Positions 48,613 to 59,263 are shown, counted from the stretch's first letter. The stretch: DNA of 64,000 nucleotides from Pseudomonas putida (GCF_028682455.1 NZ_JANHLD010000001.1:1178001-1242000), one strand, 5' to 3'. Numbers and translations: made by a program. The notes: a model not told the origin generated them from the letters alone.

Positions 48613-51113
48613 TTGCCTTTCCCTCGCCGTGTTTGACTTGTCCGCGGGGCGGCTGGCGTCTTGGACACAGTTTTCTGCGTAGCAGTTTTCTTCTGAGGCG
48701 CCTTAGGCTTTGGAGAGGATGTCTTGGAGGTCGTGTTTATGGCAGGAGCGGAGGTGTCACTGGCGGAGCTCGGCATGGCTGGCGCCGCATTCGCATCCTC
48801 GACCGCAGCGGATGTGCCACTGGCAGAGCGTGGCATGGCGGTTGTCGACTTCGCGTCCACGACCGTAGCGGAGGTATCAGTGGCGGGACTTATCACGGCG
48901 GGCGCCGAAGCCGCCTGCGCTTGGCGCTCGGCCTGCTCGAACAAGGTAGAAACCTGTTCCAGCCTGGTTTGTTCTTGTGCGGACAGCACACCGCCGCTGC
49001 CAATCACTTGCACGATCATTCCCGCCACCTGGCGGATGTCATCAGGCGCTATGCCGTTGAGCAATCCGGGGATGGCGGACACCGTGGCGTCCTCGTCGAG
49101 CCTCATGAGCAAAGCCTGCCGACGAACGAGGTGGCGAAAGACCTGCATGTCGAAGTCGTTTGCCAAATGGGGGCGCGCGAGTTCCTCTGCGCGCCGGAAG
49201 TGCCGCCCGTCGGCCTCGCCACGCGCGGCCAGCACAAAGAACAGCGCCCGTATGGAGGCTTCGGTGATCCCGCCGCTGTGAATATCCGCTTCGAGCCGTG
49301 TCAACTCTTGCGCCAGATACTGGCGATGCTCGGGCGTCTCGCTGGGATGGGGTCGCGGCGGTGCATCGTCGTGCAGGCTCTGTCCAGTCATGGCCTGCAC
49401 CAGCGGCAGGCTGTACAGCGTGTCAAACGCCTGTGCGTAGATCTGGTCGCGGCAATCACGGAATTGATCCAGCATCTGTTCGACGGCGGTGGAAAACTGC
49501 GCCTGCAGTTGCAGGAAAGGGTTGGCCTCGGAGACGGGCTGACGATGGTCGCGCACGTGTTGCGCAGCCTCATGTACTGCGGCGGCGAGCGGATGCCTGT
49601 CAGACCACAATTCATAGCCCATGCGCAGCGGATGCAGCGGCTCCAGCCACTTCGCACCCTGGTCCGTGACCAGGGCACGCATCCATGGCTGCACGAAGCT
49701 GCGGTAGCAAGCCAGGTTGACCTCGGAGATCCGCGCAACGGCGGCGAACCGGCGATCGTTCTCAGGGTCGGGACGGACGATCTCACGGACTTCATCGATG
49801 TTGCTGCGCTGGATCCGAGTCAGGTAGGCGTTCCCGGTCGGCTCGCCTTCCTGCGACCCGTCTGGATTTTCATCGACCAGCATGCGGTGGATACCGGCCG
49901 GCAGCACGTCGATGACGTCGATGTTGGCGGCGAACTCCTGGTGCTCTTTACGCCCGACGCTGCCGGAGACGAAGATTCCCAGATGTCCGATGCTGTCATG
50001 GGTAGCGTAGACGATGGTCTGGTCATGTCCCAGCACGTCCAGGTCGTTGCGGTACAGGTCGGTGATCCAGCCCAGGGCCTGGGGCGGCGGGGTGATGTTG
50101 TCCCCATAGGAGCAGAACACCACGATCGGCGAGCGAATATTGCGCAGGTCGATGCGCACGCCATCGGATGTCATCAGTTGGGCGGTGCTCAGCTTGTTGC
50201 CGATGAACAGGTTATCGACGATGTACTGCATCTCCACGTCATTCAGGAAGACGTGGCCGCCCCAGTACTTTTCGAACTGCAAGTAGCGCGGGCCTTCCGT
50301 GTCGACATTGGCGTACAGGTTGTACTGTTTGCTCCAAAGCGTATTGGCCGGGTCCAGGTTTTCAAAGTTCTGTACCAGCCAGGCACCGTCGAACCGGCCG
50401 GCGCCCAGATCGCTGGTCAATGCCGTCAACCAGCTACCGCCAGTGAGGCCGCCCGCGTAGCGCATCGGGTTATCACCGGCCCAGTAGGACAGCGGCGCGC
50501 CGGCTACGATGATCGGCCCGAACAGCTCGGGCCAGACAGCGGCTGCCATCAGAATCTGCCAGCCCGCCTGGCAATTGCCGATGACAGCGGGCTTGCCGCG
50601 GCTGTCGGGGTGCAGCTCGCCGACCTTGCGCACGAAGGCCGCTTCGGCGCGCATGACGTCTTCGACGGTCTGGCCGGGAACGGGATCGGGCAGAAAGCCT
50701 ACGAAGTAGCAGGGATGGCCAGCCTTGAGGGCCGCGCCGACCTCGCTATCGGGTTTGAAGCCGCCGATGCCTGGGCCGTGGCCCGCGCGTGGATCGACCA
50801 CCACGAACGGTCGCTTGTGGGGATCGCTCGGCGTGTCGGCTGGCGGCAGGATACGTACGAGGCCATAGTTGACCGGCTGCGGAAGGTCCAGCCCGGACAT
50901 GATGACCTCAGAGGCGAAGTCGAGTACGTTCGGCGTCTGCTCCTGCAAATGCTCCTGGTACTGGTTGCCGCGTTGGCGGCGAACGTCGGCATACAGAATG
51001 GACCGCTGCCAGGCATCCACTGCATACTCGTTTGCCATCGCCGATAGTCGCAACGGGTCCCACAGCAACTGCCCCCAAGCGGCCGTTGGTGATGTCGTGG
51101 TGTCTTGATTCAT
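48609..51113 (-). CDS. DUF3141 protein, PHA-synthase-like hydrolase with basic tail
   Basis: An 834-residue protein. The start is ATG 51113; the frame from 51176 adds a non-family leader. Residues 100-430 form an alpha/beta-hydrolase fold with a Cys in a lipase-box-like GNCQAGW (Cys181), as in PHA synthases, and a late DSIGHLGIF that could supply the His. The middle is helical. From about 735 it turns into an Ala/Ser/Thr-rich, then Lys/Pro-rich tail with 20-residue repeats, similar in flavour to granule and nucleoid proteins. Function is unproven; DUF3141 genes usually accompany PHB, phosphotransacetylase and acetate kinase genes. Confidence 0.83.
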   Translation of the reverse strand: MNQDTTTSPTAAWGQLLWDPLRLSAMANEYAVDAWQRSILYADVRRQRGNQYQEHLQEQTPNVLDFASEVIMSGLDLPQPVNYGLVRILPPADTPSDPHKRPFVVVDPRAGHGPGIGGFKPDSEVGAALKAGHPCYFVGFLPDPVPGQTVEDVMRAEAAFVRKVGELHPDSRGKPAVIGNCQAGWQILMAAAVWPELFGPIIVAGAPLSYWAGDNPMRYAGGLTGGSWLTALTSDLGAGRFDGAWLVQNFENLDPANTLWSKQYNLYANVDTEGPRYLQFEKYWGGHVFLNDVEMQYIVDNLFIGNKLSTAQLMTSDGVRIDLRNIRSPIVVFCSYGDNITPPPQALGWITDLYRNDLDVLGHDQTIVYATHDSIGHLGIFVSGSVGRKEHQEFAANIDVIDVLPAGIHRMLVDENPDGSQEGEPTGNAYLTRIQRSNIDEVREIVRPDPENDRRFAAVARISEVNLACYRSFVQPWMRALVTDQGAKWLEPLHPLRMGYELWSDRHPLAAAVHEAAQHVRDHRQPVSEANPFLQLQAQFSTAVEQMLDQFRDCRDQIYAQAFDTLYSLPLVQAMTGQSLHDDAPPRPHPSETPEHRQYLAQELTRLEADIHSGGITEASIRALFFVLAARGEADGRHFRRAEELARPHLANDFDMQVFRHLVRRQALLMRLDEDATVSAIPGLLNGIAPDDIRQVAGMIVQVIGSGGVLSAQEQTRLEQVSTLFEQAERQAQAASAPAVISPATDTSATVVDAKSTTAMPRSASGTSAAVEDANAAPAMPSSASDTSAPAINTTSKTSSPKPKAPQKKTATQKTVSKTPAAPRTSQTRRGKGK
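48729..48872 (-). repeat. In-frame 60-base tandem repeat in the DUF3141 gene
   Basis: Two full units and one partial unit of a 20-codon repeat (SATVVDAKSTTAMPRSASGT and SAAVEDANAAPAMPSSASDT, then SAPAINTT) encode the linker before the basic tail. DNA identity is high enough for copy number to vary by slippage. Confidence 0.75.
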
Positions 51114-51198
51114 GGCGATGGGCACTCCGTCTATGATGAAACTGAAAAATTGAATGAAAAGGGGCCGCAGGCACATCGTCTTGCCGGCCCTTCCTCAC

Positions 51199-51945
51199 TC
51201 AGTACATGTGCTGGCCACCATTCATCGACACGTTGCTGCCGGTCATGAACCCCGCAGACTCGCTGGCGATGAATGCAACCAGTGCGGCGATTTCCTCAGG
51301 CCGTCCCAGACGACCCACGGGAATACCGGCAGTCACTTGCTTGACCACTTCCTCCGACATGCTCGTCACCATCTTCGTATCCAGATACCCCGGCGAGACG
51401 GTGTTGACTGTCACACCCTTGCGCGCCACCTCTTGCGCAAGGGCTTTAGTGAAGCCATGCATGCCGGCTTTTGCGGCGGAGTAGTTGGTCTGGCCGAACT
51501 GCCCCTTGGAGCCGTTGATGGAGGAGATGTTGATGATCCTGCCCCAGCCGCGTTCGAGCATGCCGTCGATGAATGGCCGGGTGACGTTGAAAACGGAGTC
51601 GAGATTGACCCGCAGGACCGCATCCCAATCGGCGTAGCTCAGCTTGCGGAACGTAGCATCACGCGTGATGCCCGCGTTGTTGACCAGAATGTCGATGTGG
51701 TGACCGTCTGCATGAATGAGGCCGGCCAGCTCCTGGCAGGAGGCATGGTCGGCCACATCCGCGCCGTAGGCGATGAAGTTGTAACCTTCGCCTGCCTGGG
51801 TTTCCAGCCACGCGCCAATGTTGGTGTTGCCTGGCGAGTGGATGATGAGCACGGTATGGCCAACATCGTGCAAGGCTCGGGCGATGGCCTCGCCCAGGCC
51901 ACCGCTGCCGCCGGTGACCAGTGCAGTGCGTTGCTCAGCCGGCAT
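51199..51945 (-). CDS. phaB: Acetoacetyl-CoA reductase
   Basis: A 248-residue NADPH-dependent SDR that makes (R)-3-hydroxybutyryl-CoA for PHB. ATG 51945 has an AGGAGGA site. TGGSGGLG binds the cofactor; GFTKALAQE, ISSINGSKGQFGQTNYSAAKAGMHG with the catalytic Ser, Tyr and Lys, and NTVSPGYLDTKMV are diagnostic of PhbB. The start lies inside the last codons of the phasin gene, so the two are coupled. Confidence 0.93.
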   Translation of the reverse strand: MPAEQRTALVTGGSGGLGEAIARALHDVGHTVLIIHSPGNTNIGAWLETQAGEGYNFIAYGADVADHASCQELAGLIHADGHHIDILVNNAGITRDATFRKLSYADWDAVLRVNLDSVFNVTRPFIDGMLERGWGRIINISSINGSKGQFGQTNYSAAKAGMHGFTKALAQEVARKGVTVNTVSPGYLDTKMVTSMSEEVVKQVTAGIPVGRLGRPEEIAALVAFIASESAGFMTGSNVSMNGGQHMY

Positions 51946-52396
51946 TGTGTCCTCCTGTATTGGCTGGCGCGTCCTTGTGCTGTGCAGCGACCCACACCGC
52001 TCCCCATTGCTTGAAAATATCCTGGAACGGCAATATCGCATCTGCCTGGCCTACGGCCTGCGTGACCGATTTCTGCCAGTCCTGAATGGCTTGCTGCAGG
52101 CCTTGGGTGAAGGTGGTCTGATTCTTGATTGCGACTTGCGTTAGTGCCTGCGCGCCACCCATCTGGTGCTGAAACTGACGCCAGAAGGCCTGCGCGGGCA
52201 GCGTGGCCAACTCCTGCCAGTTCTGGGCCTTGAGCAGGCTTTCGATCTCAGTGCCGGACTCGGCAATGTTTTCGCTGCCCGCGCGCGTGGCGTTCTCCAG
52301 CCATTGCTGGCCGTTTTCCTGCATCAGGCGCTGCAGGCGCAGTTGCAGTTCCAGGTTCGCCTTGAAGAGGTTGAGGGGGATGGTTTCATTGCTCAT
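51935..52396 (-). CDS. Phasin-family protein
   Basis: A 153-residue, mostly helical amphipathic protein with AAGGAG before ATG 52396 (a start at 52429 would be unsupported). The family feature is the N-terminal IPLNLFKANLELQLRLQRL and heptad-like helices through residue 140. Phasins coat PHB granules and set their number and size. The gene overlaps phaB by 11 bases. Confidence 0.87.
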   Translation of the reverse strand: MSNETIPLNLFKANLELQLRLQRLMQENGQQWLENATRAGSENIAESGTEIESLLKAQNWQELATLPAQAFWRQFQHQMGGAQALTQVAIKNQTTFTQGLQQAIQDWQKSVTQAVGQADAILPFQDIFKQWGAVWVAAQHKDAPANTGGHNAG

Positions 52397-52445
52397 GGTC
52401 AAACTCCTTGCTTGGATTGAAATGCCCAATCGGGCGGTCAGACGA

Positions 52446-53576
52446 TCAGGCCATCTGGCCGATCGTTTTGCGAAAGCGTGCCAGCGACAGGAAAAACAGC
52501 ACCGTGCCGATCAGGGCCAGCGCCAGGAACGGCTGCCATACCGTCTCCAGGCCCGCGCCCCGGTAAAGGATGGCCTGGCTCAGTTCCACGAAATGGGTGG
52601 TGGGTGCGATCAGCATGATGTTCTGCACGATCTCGGGCATGCTCTCGCGCGGGGTAGACCCACCCGAAAGCATCTGCAGCGGCATGATGGTGAGCATCAT
52701 CAACATGCCGAATTGGGGCATGTTGCGCGCCAGGGTGGCGATGAAGATGCCCATCGAGGTGGTGGCGAACAGACTGAGCGCCGCGCCAGCGAAGAACAGC
52801 GCAATGGAACCCTCGACGGGAACGCCCAGGACGCCGCGCACCATGAGATTGAGGGACAGGAAGGAGGCGATCAGCACGACCAGGGCCATCGACCAGACCT
52901 TGGAGAGCATGATCTGCGCGGGCGTGACCGGCATCACCAGCAGGTGCTCGATGGTGCCGTGCTCGCGCTCCCGGATCAGCGCCGCGCCGGTCAGGATGAT
53001 GGACAATAGCGTGATCTGGTTGATGATCTGCACCACCGAGCCGAACCAGGCCTTGTCCAGTGCGGGGTTGAAGCGTGCGCGCAAGGCCAGATCCACGGGT
53101 GGCGCGTCGGTGCCGCGGTAACGCTTGACGAACTCATTGACTTCACCGGTGAAGATCTGCTGGATATAGCCACTGCCGGTGAAGGCCTGGCTCATGCGGG
53201 TGGCGTCGACATTGAGCTGCGCGGCGGGCGATCGCCCCGCCAGCACGTCACGCTGGAAGTTGGGCGGAATGACCAGGGCGAAGGTGTACAGCCCCGCATC
53301 CATGCCCGGGTCCACGTCCCCATAGTCGATCATGGCCGGTGGCGTGAACTGCGGCGGGTAGAAGGCCGAGGCAATCCGCTGGGACAGCGCCGAATTATCC
53401 TCGTCGACGATGGCGATGGGCGCGTTGTGCAGCGTCTCCGGCATGGACGTGGCCGAGGTGTAGACCGACGCGGTGAACACATAGACGATGAGTACGAGCA
53501 TCATCGGATCACGCCAAAGGCTCCACAGCTCCTTGACACCGAGGTCGTAGATGTTGGCAACGTTTCTTCCGCTCAT
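52446..53576 (-). CDS. ABC-2 type transporter permease
   Basis: A 376-residue permease of the YhhJ/YbhR type. One membrane span near residue 25 is followed by a periplasmic domain of about 130 residues (IAIVDEDNSALSQRI...YIQQIF), then five spans. The signature GTIEHLLVMPVTPAQIMLSK is typical of ABC-2 exporters. It starts one base after the stop of the RbbA-type gene, so the two products would pair in one exporter with the HlyD and TolC-type proteins. Confidence 0.9.
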   Translation of the reverse strand: MSGRNVANIYDLGVKELWSLWRDPMMLVLIVYVFTASVYTSATSMPETLHNAPIAIVDEDNSALSQRIASAFYPPQFTPPAMIDYGDVDPGMDAGLYTFALVIPPNFQRDVLAGRSPAAQLNVDATRMSQAFTGSGYIQQIFTGEVNEFVKRYRGTDAPPVDLALRARFNPALDKAWFGSVVQIINQITLLSIILTGAALIREREHGTIEHLLVMPVTPAQIMLSKVWSMALVVLIASFLSLNLMVRGVLGVPVEGSIALFFAGAALSLFATTSMGIFIATLARNMPQFGMLMMLTIMPLQMLSGGSTPRESMPEIVQNIMLIAPTTHFVELSQAILYRGAGLETVWQPFLALALIGTVLFFLSLARFRKTIGQMA

Positions 53577-53577
53577 C

Positions 53578-56340
53578 TCAGCGCTCCTGCTTCTTGAGTA
53601 GCAAAACGGCCGCACCGAGAATCACCGGAACCGACAGCAGCATCGACCACAACGGCCCCGCCAGATCGGCCAGGCCGAGCGCTTTGCTGAACACGCCACG
53701 GCTGATGGAGATCATGTGCGTGGCGGGGTAGATCTCGCCGATGAACTTGCTGGAGCCTTCAAGCGAGGACACGGGATCGATCAGGCCGGCGAACTGGGTG
53801 GCCGGAATGATGGTGCCGATCATGGCAAAGAACATGGCGGCGATCTGGCTGCGCGTGACGGCCGAGGCCAGCAGCCCCATGCCTGTCGCGGCGAAGGAGA
53901 AGATCAGCGCGGCCAGCGACAGGGTGAAGAAGCTGCCCGTGACCGGCACACCGAAGACGGTGACCGCGAGCAGGCTCATCAGCAGGAAGTTCACCATGGC
54001 CAGACCGACATAGGGCAGTTGCTTGCCAAGCAGGAACTCGATGCGCGTGACCGGCGTCACGTAGAGATTGGTGATCGAGCCCGTCTCCTTCTCGCGCACC
54101 ACCGCGAGCGCGGTCAGCATCGCAGGCAGCATGAGCAGCAACAGCGGAATCACCGCCGGCACCATGGCCGGCAGGCTCTTGACATCGGGGTTGTAGCGAA
54201 AGCGCGTCTCGACGCTGGCATTGCCGGCTGCGCTGGCGCCGCCACGCTCGCTGGCCTGTACCAGCAGCCAGTGCTGGTGCATGCCCTGAACGTAGCCCTG
54301 GACGGTTTCCGCGCGTTGCGGCATGGCGCCATCGAGCCAGGCGCCGATCTGCACGTTCTGGCCTCGCAATACATCGCGGCTGAAGCCAGGGGGGATTTCG
54401 ATGGCCAGCGACAGTTCGCCGTTGCGCATGCGCCGGTCGAGGTCCTCGTAGTCGACGATCGGCGCGTGCTCGGTGAAGTAGCGCGATCCGGCCAGGTTCA
54501 GCGTGTAGCTCTGGCTAAGCGTGGTCTGGTCGCGATCGAGCACCGCATAGCTCAAATCCTCGACGTCCATGGTGATGCCAAAGCCGATCACGAACATCAG
54601 CAGCAGCGAACCGCCCAGCGCCAGGGTGGCGCGGACCGGGTCCCGCTGCAGTTCCAGTGTCTCGCGCCACAGATAGCTGAACATGCGCTGCAAGCTGAAT
54701 CCGCCAGAGCGGTGCCCACCGTGTTCAGCGGGCGCCGCCGATGGCTGCTCCTCGTGATGGGCGGCCTCGGGCTGGCTGGGTGGGGTGGCCGTGCCGCCCT
54801 CGGCTTCGATGAGGTAGCCGATGAACGCCTCTTCAAGGGTTTTGGCGCCGCGCTTCTCGACCAGTCTGGCAGGCACATCGCTGTCGAGCACCTTGCCTGC
54901 ATGCATCATCGACATGCGGTCGCAACGCTCGGCCTCGTTCATGAAGTGGGTGGAAATGAAGACCGTCACCCGGTCGCGACGTGACAGCTCGATGAGCAGC
55001 CGCCAGAATGCATCGCGCGCTACTGGATCGACCCCGGAGGTCGGCTCGTCCAGAATCAACAGTTCGGGCTTGTGCACCATGGCGACTGCCAGCGACAGGC
55101 GCTGGCGTATGCCCAGAGGCAGGCTGGCCGGCAAGCTGTCGATGACTTCCACCAGGCCGAAGCGCTCCACCATCTCTTCGACGCGGCCCGGAATGTCCTT
55201 CGGGGGCACGCTGAACAGCTTGGCGTGCAACTCCAGGTTCTGGCGTACCGTGATTTCGCTGTAGAGCGAGAATGCCTGCGACATGTAGCCGACGCGGCGG
55301 CGGGTGTCCAAGTCATGCGGGTCCACCTCATGACCGAACAGCCAGGCTCGTCCCTCGCTCGCCGGCAGTAGCCCGGTGAGCATCTTCATCGTCGTAGACT
55401 TGCCGCAGCCGTTGGAGCCGAGGAAGCCGAAGATTTCACCGCGCCGGATGCGGAAGGACACGCTGTCGACGGCGACGAAGTCGCCAAAGCGCATGGTCAG
55501 CCCTTTGGCCTCGATGGCGATATCGTCCGCGCCGCCATCCGACAAGGGGGGAATGACTACCGCTTGGTGTCCGCGCTTTTTCTCTTCCGGGAGCAGGCGG
55601 ATGAATGCCTCTTCCAGGTTCGGGCTGCCTGTTCTTGCCAGCAATTCCTTCGGCGTGCCGGTGGCGAGGACCTTGCCGTCGTCGATGGCGGCCAGCCAGT
55701 CGAAGCGCTGGGCCTCATCCATGTAGGCCGTGGCCACAATCACGCTCATGCCGGGGCGATCGGCGCGGATACGGTCAATCAGATCCCAGAACTGCGCGCG
55801 CGCCAGCGGGTCCACGCCAGTCGTCGGCTCATCGAGAATCAGAAAATCCGGGTCATGAATCAGCGCGCAGCACAGGCCGAGTTTTTGCTTCATGCCCCCG
55901 GACAGCTTGCCTGCCGGGCGCTCCAGGAATTTGAACAGGCCAGTGGCCTGGGTGAGCTCATCGATCCGCTGGCGGCGCTCTGCGGCGCCATGACCGAACA
56001 GGCGCGCGAAGAATTGCAGATTCTCCTCGACCGAGAGCGTCGGATACAGGTTTTTGCCCAGTCCCTGCGGCATGTAGGCGATGCGCGGGCACACTTTATT
56101 GCGATGGGCCTTGCTGGCCATGTCGCCACCCAGCACCTCGACCGTGCCCTCCTGGATGATGCGCACACCCGCCAGCAATGAGAGCAGACTGGATTTGCCC
56201 ACGCCGTCGGGGCCGATCAGGCCGACCATCCGCCCGGCGGGAATGTCCAGGTCGATGCCATCCAGGGCAATGACGTCGCCGTAGCGCAGGCTTACCTGAT
56301 GGGCACTGGCAACGGTCGCGAGCTGCGCACTGTAGCTCAT
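53578..56340 (-). CDS. rbbA: RbbA-type ABC protein (two ATPase domains fused to a permease)
   Basis: A 920-residue fusion. ATPase 1: Walker [10 protein letters not shown], signature LSGGMKQKL, Walker [14 protein letters not shown]. ATPase 2: GSNGCGKST, a degenerate signature LPLGIRQRL where LSGG is expected, and [13 protein letters not shown]. From about residue 545 an ABC-2 permease follows, with [18 protein letters not shown]. The layout matches RbbA/YhiH, reported to act with ribosomes and as an exporter. Its ATG follows a GGAGTAAGG site that includes the HlyD stop. With permease, adaptor and outer-membrane genes next door, export is the simpler reading. Confidence 0.92.
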   Translation of the reverse strand: MSYSAQLATVASAHQVSLRYGDVIALDGIDLDIPAGRMVGLIGPDGVGKSSLLSLLAGVRIIQEGTVEVLGGDMASKAHRNKVCPRIAYMPQGLGKNLYPTLSVEENLQFFARLFGHGAAERRQRIDELTQATGLFKFLERPAGKLSGGMKQKLGLCCALIHDPDFLILDEPTTGVDPLARAQFWDLIDRIRADRPGMSVIVATAYMDEAQRFDWLAAIDDGKVLATGTPKELLARTGSPNLEEAFIRLLPEEKKRGHQAVVIPPLSDGGADDIAIEAKGLTMRFGDFVAVDSVSFRIRRGEIFGFLGSNGCGKSTTMKMLTGLLPASEGRAWLFGHEVDPHDLDTRRRVGYMSQAFSLYSEITVRQNLELHAKLFSVPPKDIPGRVEEMVERFGLVEVIDSLPASLPLGIRQRLSLAVAMVHKPELLILDEPTSGVDPVARDAFWRLLIELSRRDRVTVFISTHFMNEAERCDRMSMMHAGKVLDSDVPARLVEKRGAKTLEEAFIGYLIEAEGGTATPPSQPEAAHHEEQPSAAPAEHGGHRSGGFSLQRMFSYLWRETLELQRDPVRATLALGGSLLLMFVIGFGITMDVEDLSYAVLDRDQTTLSQSYTLNLAGSRYFTEHAPIVDYEDLDRRMRNGELSLAIEIPPGFSRDVLRGQNVQIGAWLDGAMPQRAETVQGYVQGMHQHWLLVQASERGGASAAGNASVETRFRYNPDVKSLPAMVPAVIPLLLLMLPAMLTALAVVREKETGSITNLYVTPVTRIEFLLGKQLPYVGLAMVNFLLMSLLAVTVFGVPVTGSFFTLSLAALIFSFAATGMGLLASAVTRSQIAAMFFAMIGTIIPATQFAGLIDPVSSLEGSSKFIGEIYPATHMISISRGVFSKALGLADLAGPLWSMLLSVPVILGAAVLLLKKQER

Positions 56341-56343
56341 ACC

Positions 56344-57423
56344 TTACTCCGGCACGCGAAGGGACAGGTTTTGAGGCCACTCGGCACTGGCGTCGAGCTT
56401 GACCCAGGCCACGCCGGGCAGCCCGGTCTTGACCTGGTCCAGGTGTTCACGCAGCAGCTCCTGCGAAATCTGCGCGCGCACGCGAAACATCAGTTTCTGC
56501 CGCTCGCTGGCGGTTTCCACCGTCTTGGGAGTGAACTGCGCCGCGCTGGCGACGAAGGAAACGGTGGCTGGAATCACATACTCGGGCGCGGCATCCAGAA
56601 TGATGCGAACCTCCGAGCCCAGCGCAACGCGGCCGGCCACGGTTTCGGGCAGGAAGAAGGTGATGTACACGTCCGACAGATCAAGGAGGTTCAAGACACG
56701 TCCGCCCGCTCCAAGCACCTCACCGGGTTGCGCGACACGCACCTGAACCCGTCCGTCGCGCGGAGACCGCAGTTCGCTGTCGCGGATGTCGGCTTCGATG
56801 CGGCTGATACTGGCCGTAGCGGCGGACACACTGGACTGCGCGCCGACAAGCTGCGCCCTGGCGGCTTCGACCGCGGCGCGGGCAGCGGCGGCCTGTGCCT
56901 TGCTGGCCGCGAGGGTCGCTTGGGCGCCCCGTACGCGCGCCCGGTCATCGTCCAGTTCCTGGATCGAGGCGGCTCCCTCACTCGACAGCGTGCTGGAGCG
57001 TGTCAGGCGCCGTTGCGCGGCGTCCAGTTCGGACTCGCGCTGACCAACCAGAGCCAAGGCGGCAGTCACGTCGGCTTCACGCAGCGCCACCTGTGCCTGC
57101 GCCGCGGTCACCGAATGCTCAGCCTGCTGACGCATGGCCAGGGCCTCGTCGCGCTGCGCTTCAAGTGTCTCCAGTTGCATCCTGGCCAGTGGCTGGCCCG
57201 CCGCGACGAAGTCGCCTTCACGCACCAGGATGTCTTCGATACGACCGGGAAGCTTGGTGGCGATGTCGATCTCGGTGGCTTCGATGCGGCCATTGCCGTT
57301 GACGAACCCTTCGCCGGGTCCGCTGTCGGCAAGCTCCGTCCAGCCCCACCAGGCCAGCGCGATAACAACCGCTGCAGCGGCAGCGACCAGGAGTTTTTTC
57401 TTGAGAGAGGGTGAGACAGTCAT
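56344..57423 (-). CDS. HlyD-family periplasmic adaptor
   Basis: A 359-residue membrane fusion protein. A signal anchor (residues 8-29: [20 protein letters not shown]) is followed by a biotinyl-lipoyl-like half ([19 protein letters not shown]), a long alanine-rich coiled hairpin (about 85-215), the second lipoyl half ([20 protein letters not shown]) and a beta barrel. It resembles YhiI/YbhG, the adaptor found beside RbbA-like ABC genes. Confidence 0.91.
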   Translation of the reverse strand: MTVSPSLKKKLLVAAAAAVVIALAWWGWTELADSGPGEGFVNGNGRIEATEIDIATKLPGRIEDILVREGDFVAAGQPLARMQLETLEAQRDEALAMRQQAEHSVTAAQAQVALREADVTAALALVGQRESELDAAQRRLTRSSTLSSEGAASIQELDDDRARVRGAQATLAASKAQAAAARAAVEAARAQLVGAQSSVSAATASISRIEADIRDSELRSPRDGRVQVRVAQPGEVLGAGGRVLNLLDLSDVYITFFLPETVAGRVALGSEVRIILDAAPEYVIPATVSFVASAAQFTPKTVETASERQKLMFRVRAQISQELLREHLDQVKTGLPGVAWVKLDASAEWPQNLSLRVPE

Positions 57424-57437
57424 AGGTTCGGCGTGCC

Positions 57438-58925
57438 TTAACGGGTTAATGGCGTGGGAGCGGGCGTCGAGGTTGCACCCTGGGTTTCGTCGGTTGCAGC
57501 GAGGGTGCCGCCGCCGAGCGCGGCATACAGCGCCACCTGGCTGGACAGCAGCGCGCGGCGCGCCTGTACCAGTTGTTGCTGGGCTCCCAGCAGATCGCGC
57601 TGGGCATCCAGCACTTCCAAGAAGGCGGCCGAGCCGTTGTCGTAGCGCAACTTGGCCAGGCGTGCGCGTTCGCTTTGCGCTTCCAGGTTGGCTCTCTGGA
57701 TCGTCAACTGCTCAGCCAGCCAGTGCTTTGCGCTCAGCGCATCGGCCACCTCGCGGAAGGCCGTTTGAATGGTTTTTTCGTATCCGGCGACGGCGATGTC
57801 GCGGCGCACTTCGCTCAGCTCCAGATTGGCGCGGCGGCGCCCGCCATCGAAGATGGGCAGCGACAGGGTGGGCATGAAGGTCCAGGCACGACTGCCGGAA
57901 TCGAACAAGCCATTCAAGTCGGAGCTGGCCGTGCCGAAGCTGCCGGTCAGCGCAATGCGCGGCAAAAACGCCGCGCGGGCCGCGCCGATGTGGGCATTGC
58001 TGGCACGCAATTGGTGTTCGGCGGAAATGATGTCCGGGCGACTGACCAGCAGCTCCGAAGGCAGACCGGCCCGCAGCTCAGCCAGAACCGTCGTTTCATC
58101 GAAGGGTGCCTTGGCGGGCAGCGGGCCGGGATCAGCGCCTACCAGCAGTGCCAGGGCGTGCAGTTGCGTGGTGCGAGCCTGCTCAAGCTGCGTCAGCAGC
58201 GCCTGAGCCTGGTTCAGCAAAGTTTGGACTTGAGTGAGGTCCAGCTTCGAGGTCGAGCCGACTTCAACGCGGCGCCGGAAAATGCGATAGGACTCCTCGC
58301 GGGTCGCGACGGTTTGACGGGCGATAGCCACGCGTTCGTCTATCTCGCGCAAGCCAAGATAACCGTCGGCCACCTGGGCGATCAGCGCCAGGTGGACGGC
58401 CTGGCGGGCCGCGTCGGAAGCCAGCCAGCTTTGCAGGGCGGCGTCTTCCAGGTTGCGGACCCGGCCCCACAGATCCAGCTCCCAGGTGCTCAAACCCACC
58501 TCGGCCCGATATTCGCCGCCCACCTGCGACCGGCCCGACATGTTCAGATCGCCAGGGACGCGGGCGCGTCCACCCTGGGCACCCACGCCCACGGCAGGAA
58601 ATCGATCCGAGCGCTGAATGCGGAATGCGGCGCTGGCTTCCTCGACACGCAGCGCGGCCAGGCGCAGATCGCGGTTGTTCTCCAGCGCTGTCTCGATGAG
58701 GCGTTGCAGCAAGGGGTCGGTGAAGTACGCCTGCCAGGCAAGCTCTCCCGCGTGGGCGCCGTCGGTGCCTGATCCAAGATGCGCAGGCCAGGCTTCGGGC
58801 ACGGGCAGCGGCGGGGTGTCTGGCGCCGGAGCGAGCGACATGCAGCCGGTCAAGACGACGGCGCTCAGGGCCAACGAGGCAGTGCGCAAGCTGAACGCAG
58901 GAAACAACAGGGAAGCTGGGGGCAT
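57438..58925 (-). CDS. TolC-like outer-membrane efflux lipoprotein (NodT family)
   Basis: A 495-residue outer-membrane channel. ATG 58925 ([11 protein letters not shown]) gives a lipoprotein signal ending in VLTGC (lipobox Cys at about 29). Two outer-membrane efflux repeats follow (about 65-260 and 285-470) with [38 protein letters not shown] and [15 protein letters not shown], all typical of OprM/NodT. It is the first gene of the leftward array and would complete a three-part exporter. Confidence 0.9.
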   Translation of the reverse strand: MPPASLLFPAFSLRTASLALSAVVLTGCMSLAPAPDTPPLPVPEAWPAHLGSGTDGAHAGELAWQAYFTDPLLQRLIETALENNRDLRLAALRVEEASAAFRIQRSDRFPAVGVGAQGGRARVPGDLNMSGRSQVGGEYRAEVGLSTWELDLWGRVRNLEDAALQSWLASDAARQAVHLALIAQVADGYLGLREIDERVAIARQTVATREESYRIFRRRVEVGSTSKLDLTQVQTLLNQAQALLTQLEQARTTQLHALALLVGADPGPLPAKAPFDETTVLAELRAGLPSELLVSRPDIISAEHQLRASNAHIGAARAAFLPRIALTGSFGTASSDLNGLFDSGSRAWTFMPTLSLPIFDGGRRRANLELSEVRRDIAVAGYEKTIQTAFREVADALSAKHWLAEQLTIQRANLEAQSERARLAKLRYDNGSAAFLEVLDAQRDLLGAQQQLVQARRALLSSQVALYAALGGGTLAATDETQGATSTPAPTPLTR

Positions 58926-59185
58926 GGTCACGTTCCGTACGGGTATCGGGCTGAAGAGGGTCTGGTCGCAGAGGAGGGAATGGCTGCCACCCACGCAATG
59001 CGGAGTTCGTGGCCGATGTCCGCAGGCCTTCTTTTCCTGCTTGCAAGTGCTGTCAAGTCCACTTCATCTCCTTGTTGATATGTGCATCCCCGTGTCCCCT
59101 GGCTGGTTGATTAGGTGCTCTTCCTGTGTCACATCCCGATGTGCCGGGTTCGTTCGCGCCTCTGAGTTGGCTTGCATCGTGAAAT

Positions 59186-59217
59186 TTGAAAACAAACCAC
59201 TGGACGGTTGTTTTCAA
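59186..59217. promoter_or_regulatory. TetR-type operator
   Basis: TTGAAAACAA at the left and TTGTTTTCAA at the right form perfect 10-base arms around a 12-base centre. It covers the inferred start site of the leftward promoter and lies 161 bases before the divergent TetR gene, so autoregulation and control of the exporter operon by that TetR are likely. Confidence 0.75.
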
Positions 59218-59244
59218 TTATACGTTACAATCCAAGAACCGCAA
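59217..59244 (-). promoter_or_regulatory. Promoter for the leftward cargo array
   Basis: On the minus strand, TTGCGG (59244-59239) and a perfect TATAAT (59222-59217) are 16 bases apart. Transcription would start near 59210 and run into the TolC-like gene, with an untranslated leader of about 285 bases. The remaining part of this 452-base gap (58926-59185) shows no gene. Confidence 0.6.
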
Positions 59245-59263
59245 TCAGCGGGCTCGTCGGTCA

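Noticed and set aside
48366..51047. 893-codon forward frame over the DUF3141 gene
   Set aside because: It is a codon-bias shadow opposite a family-supported gene, with no motif or ribosome site.
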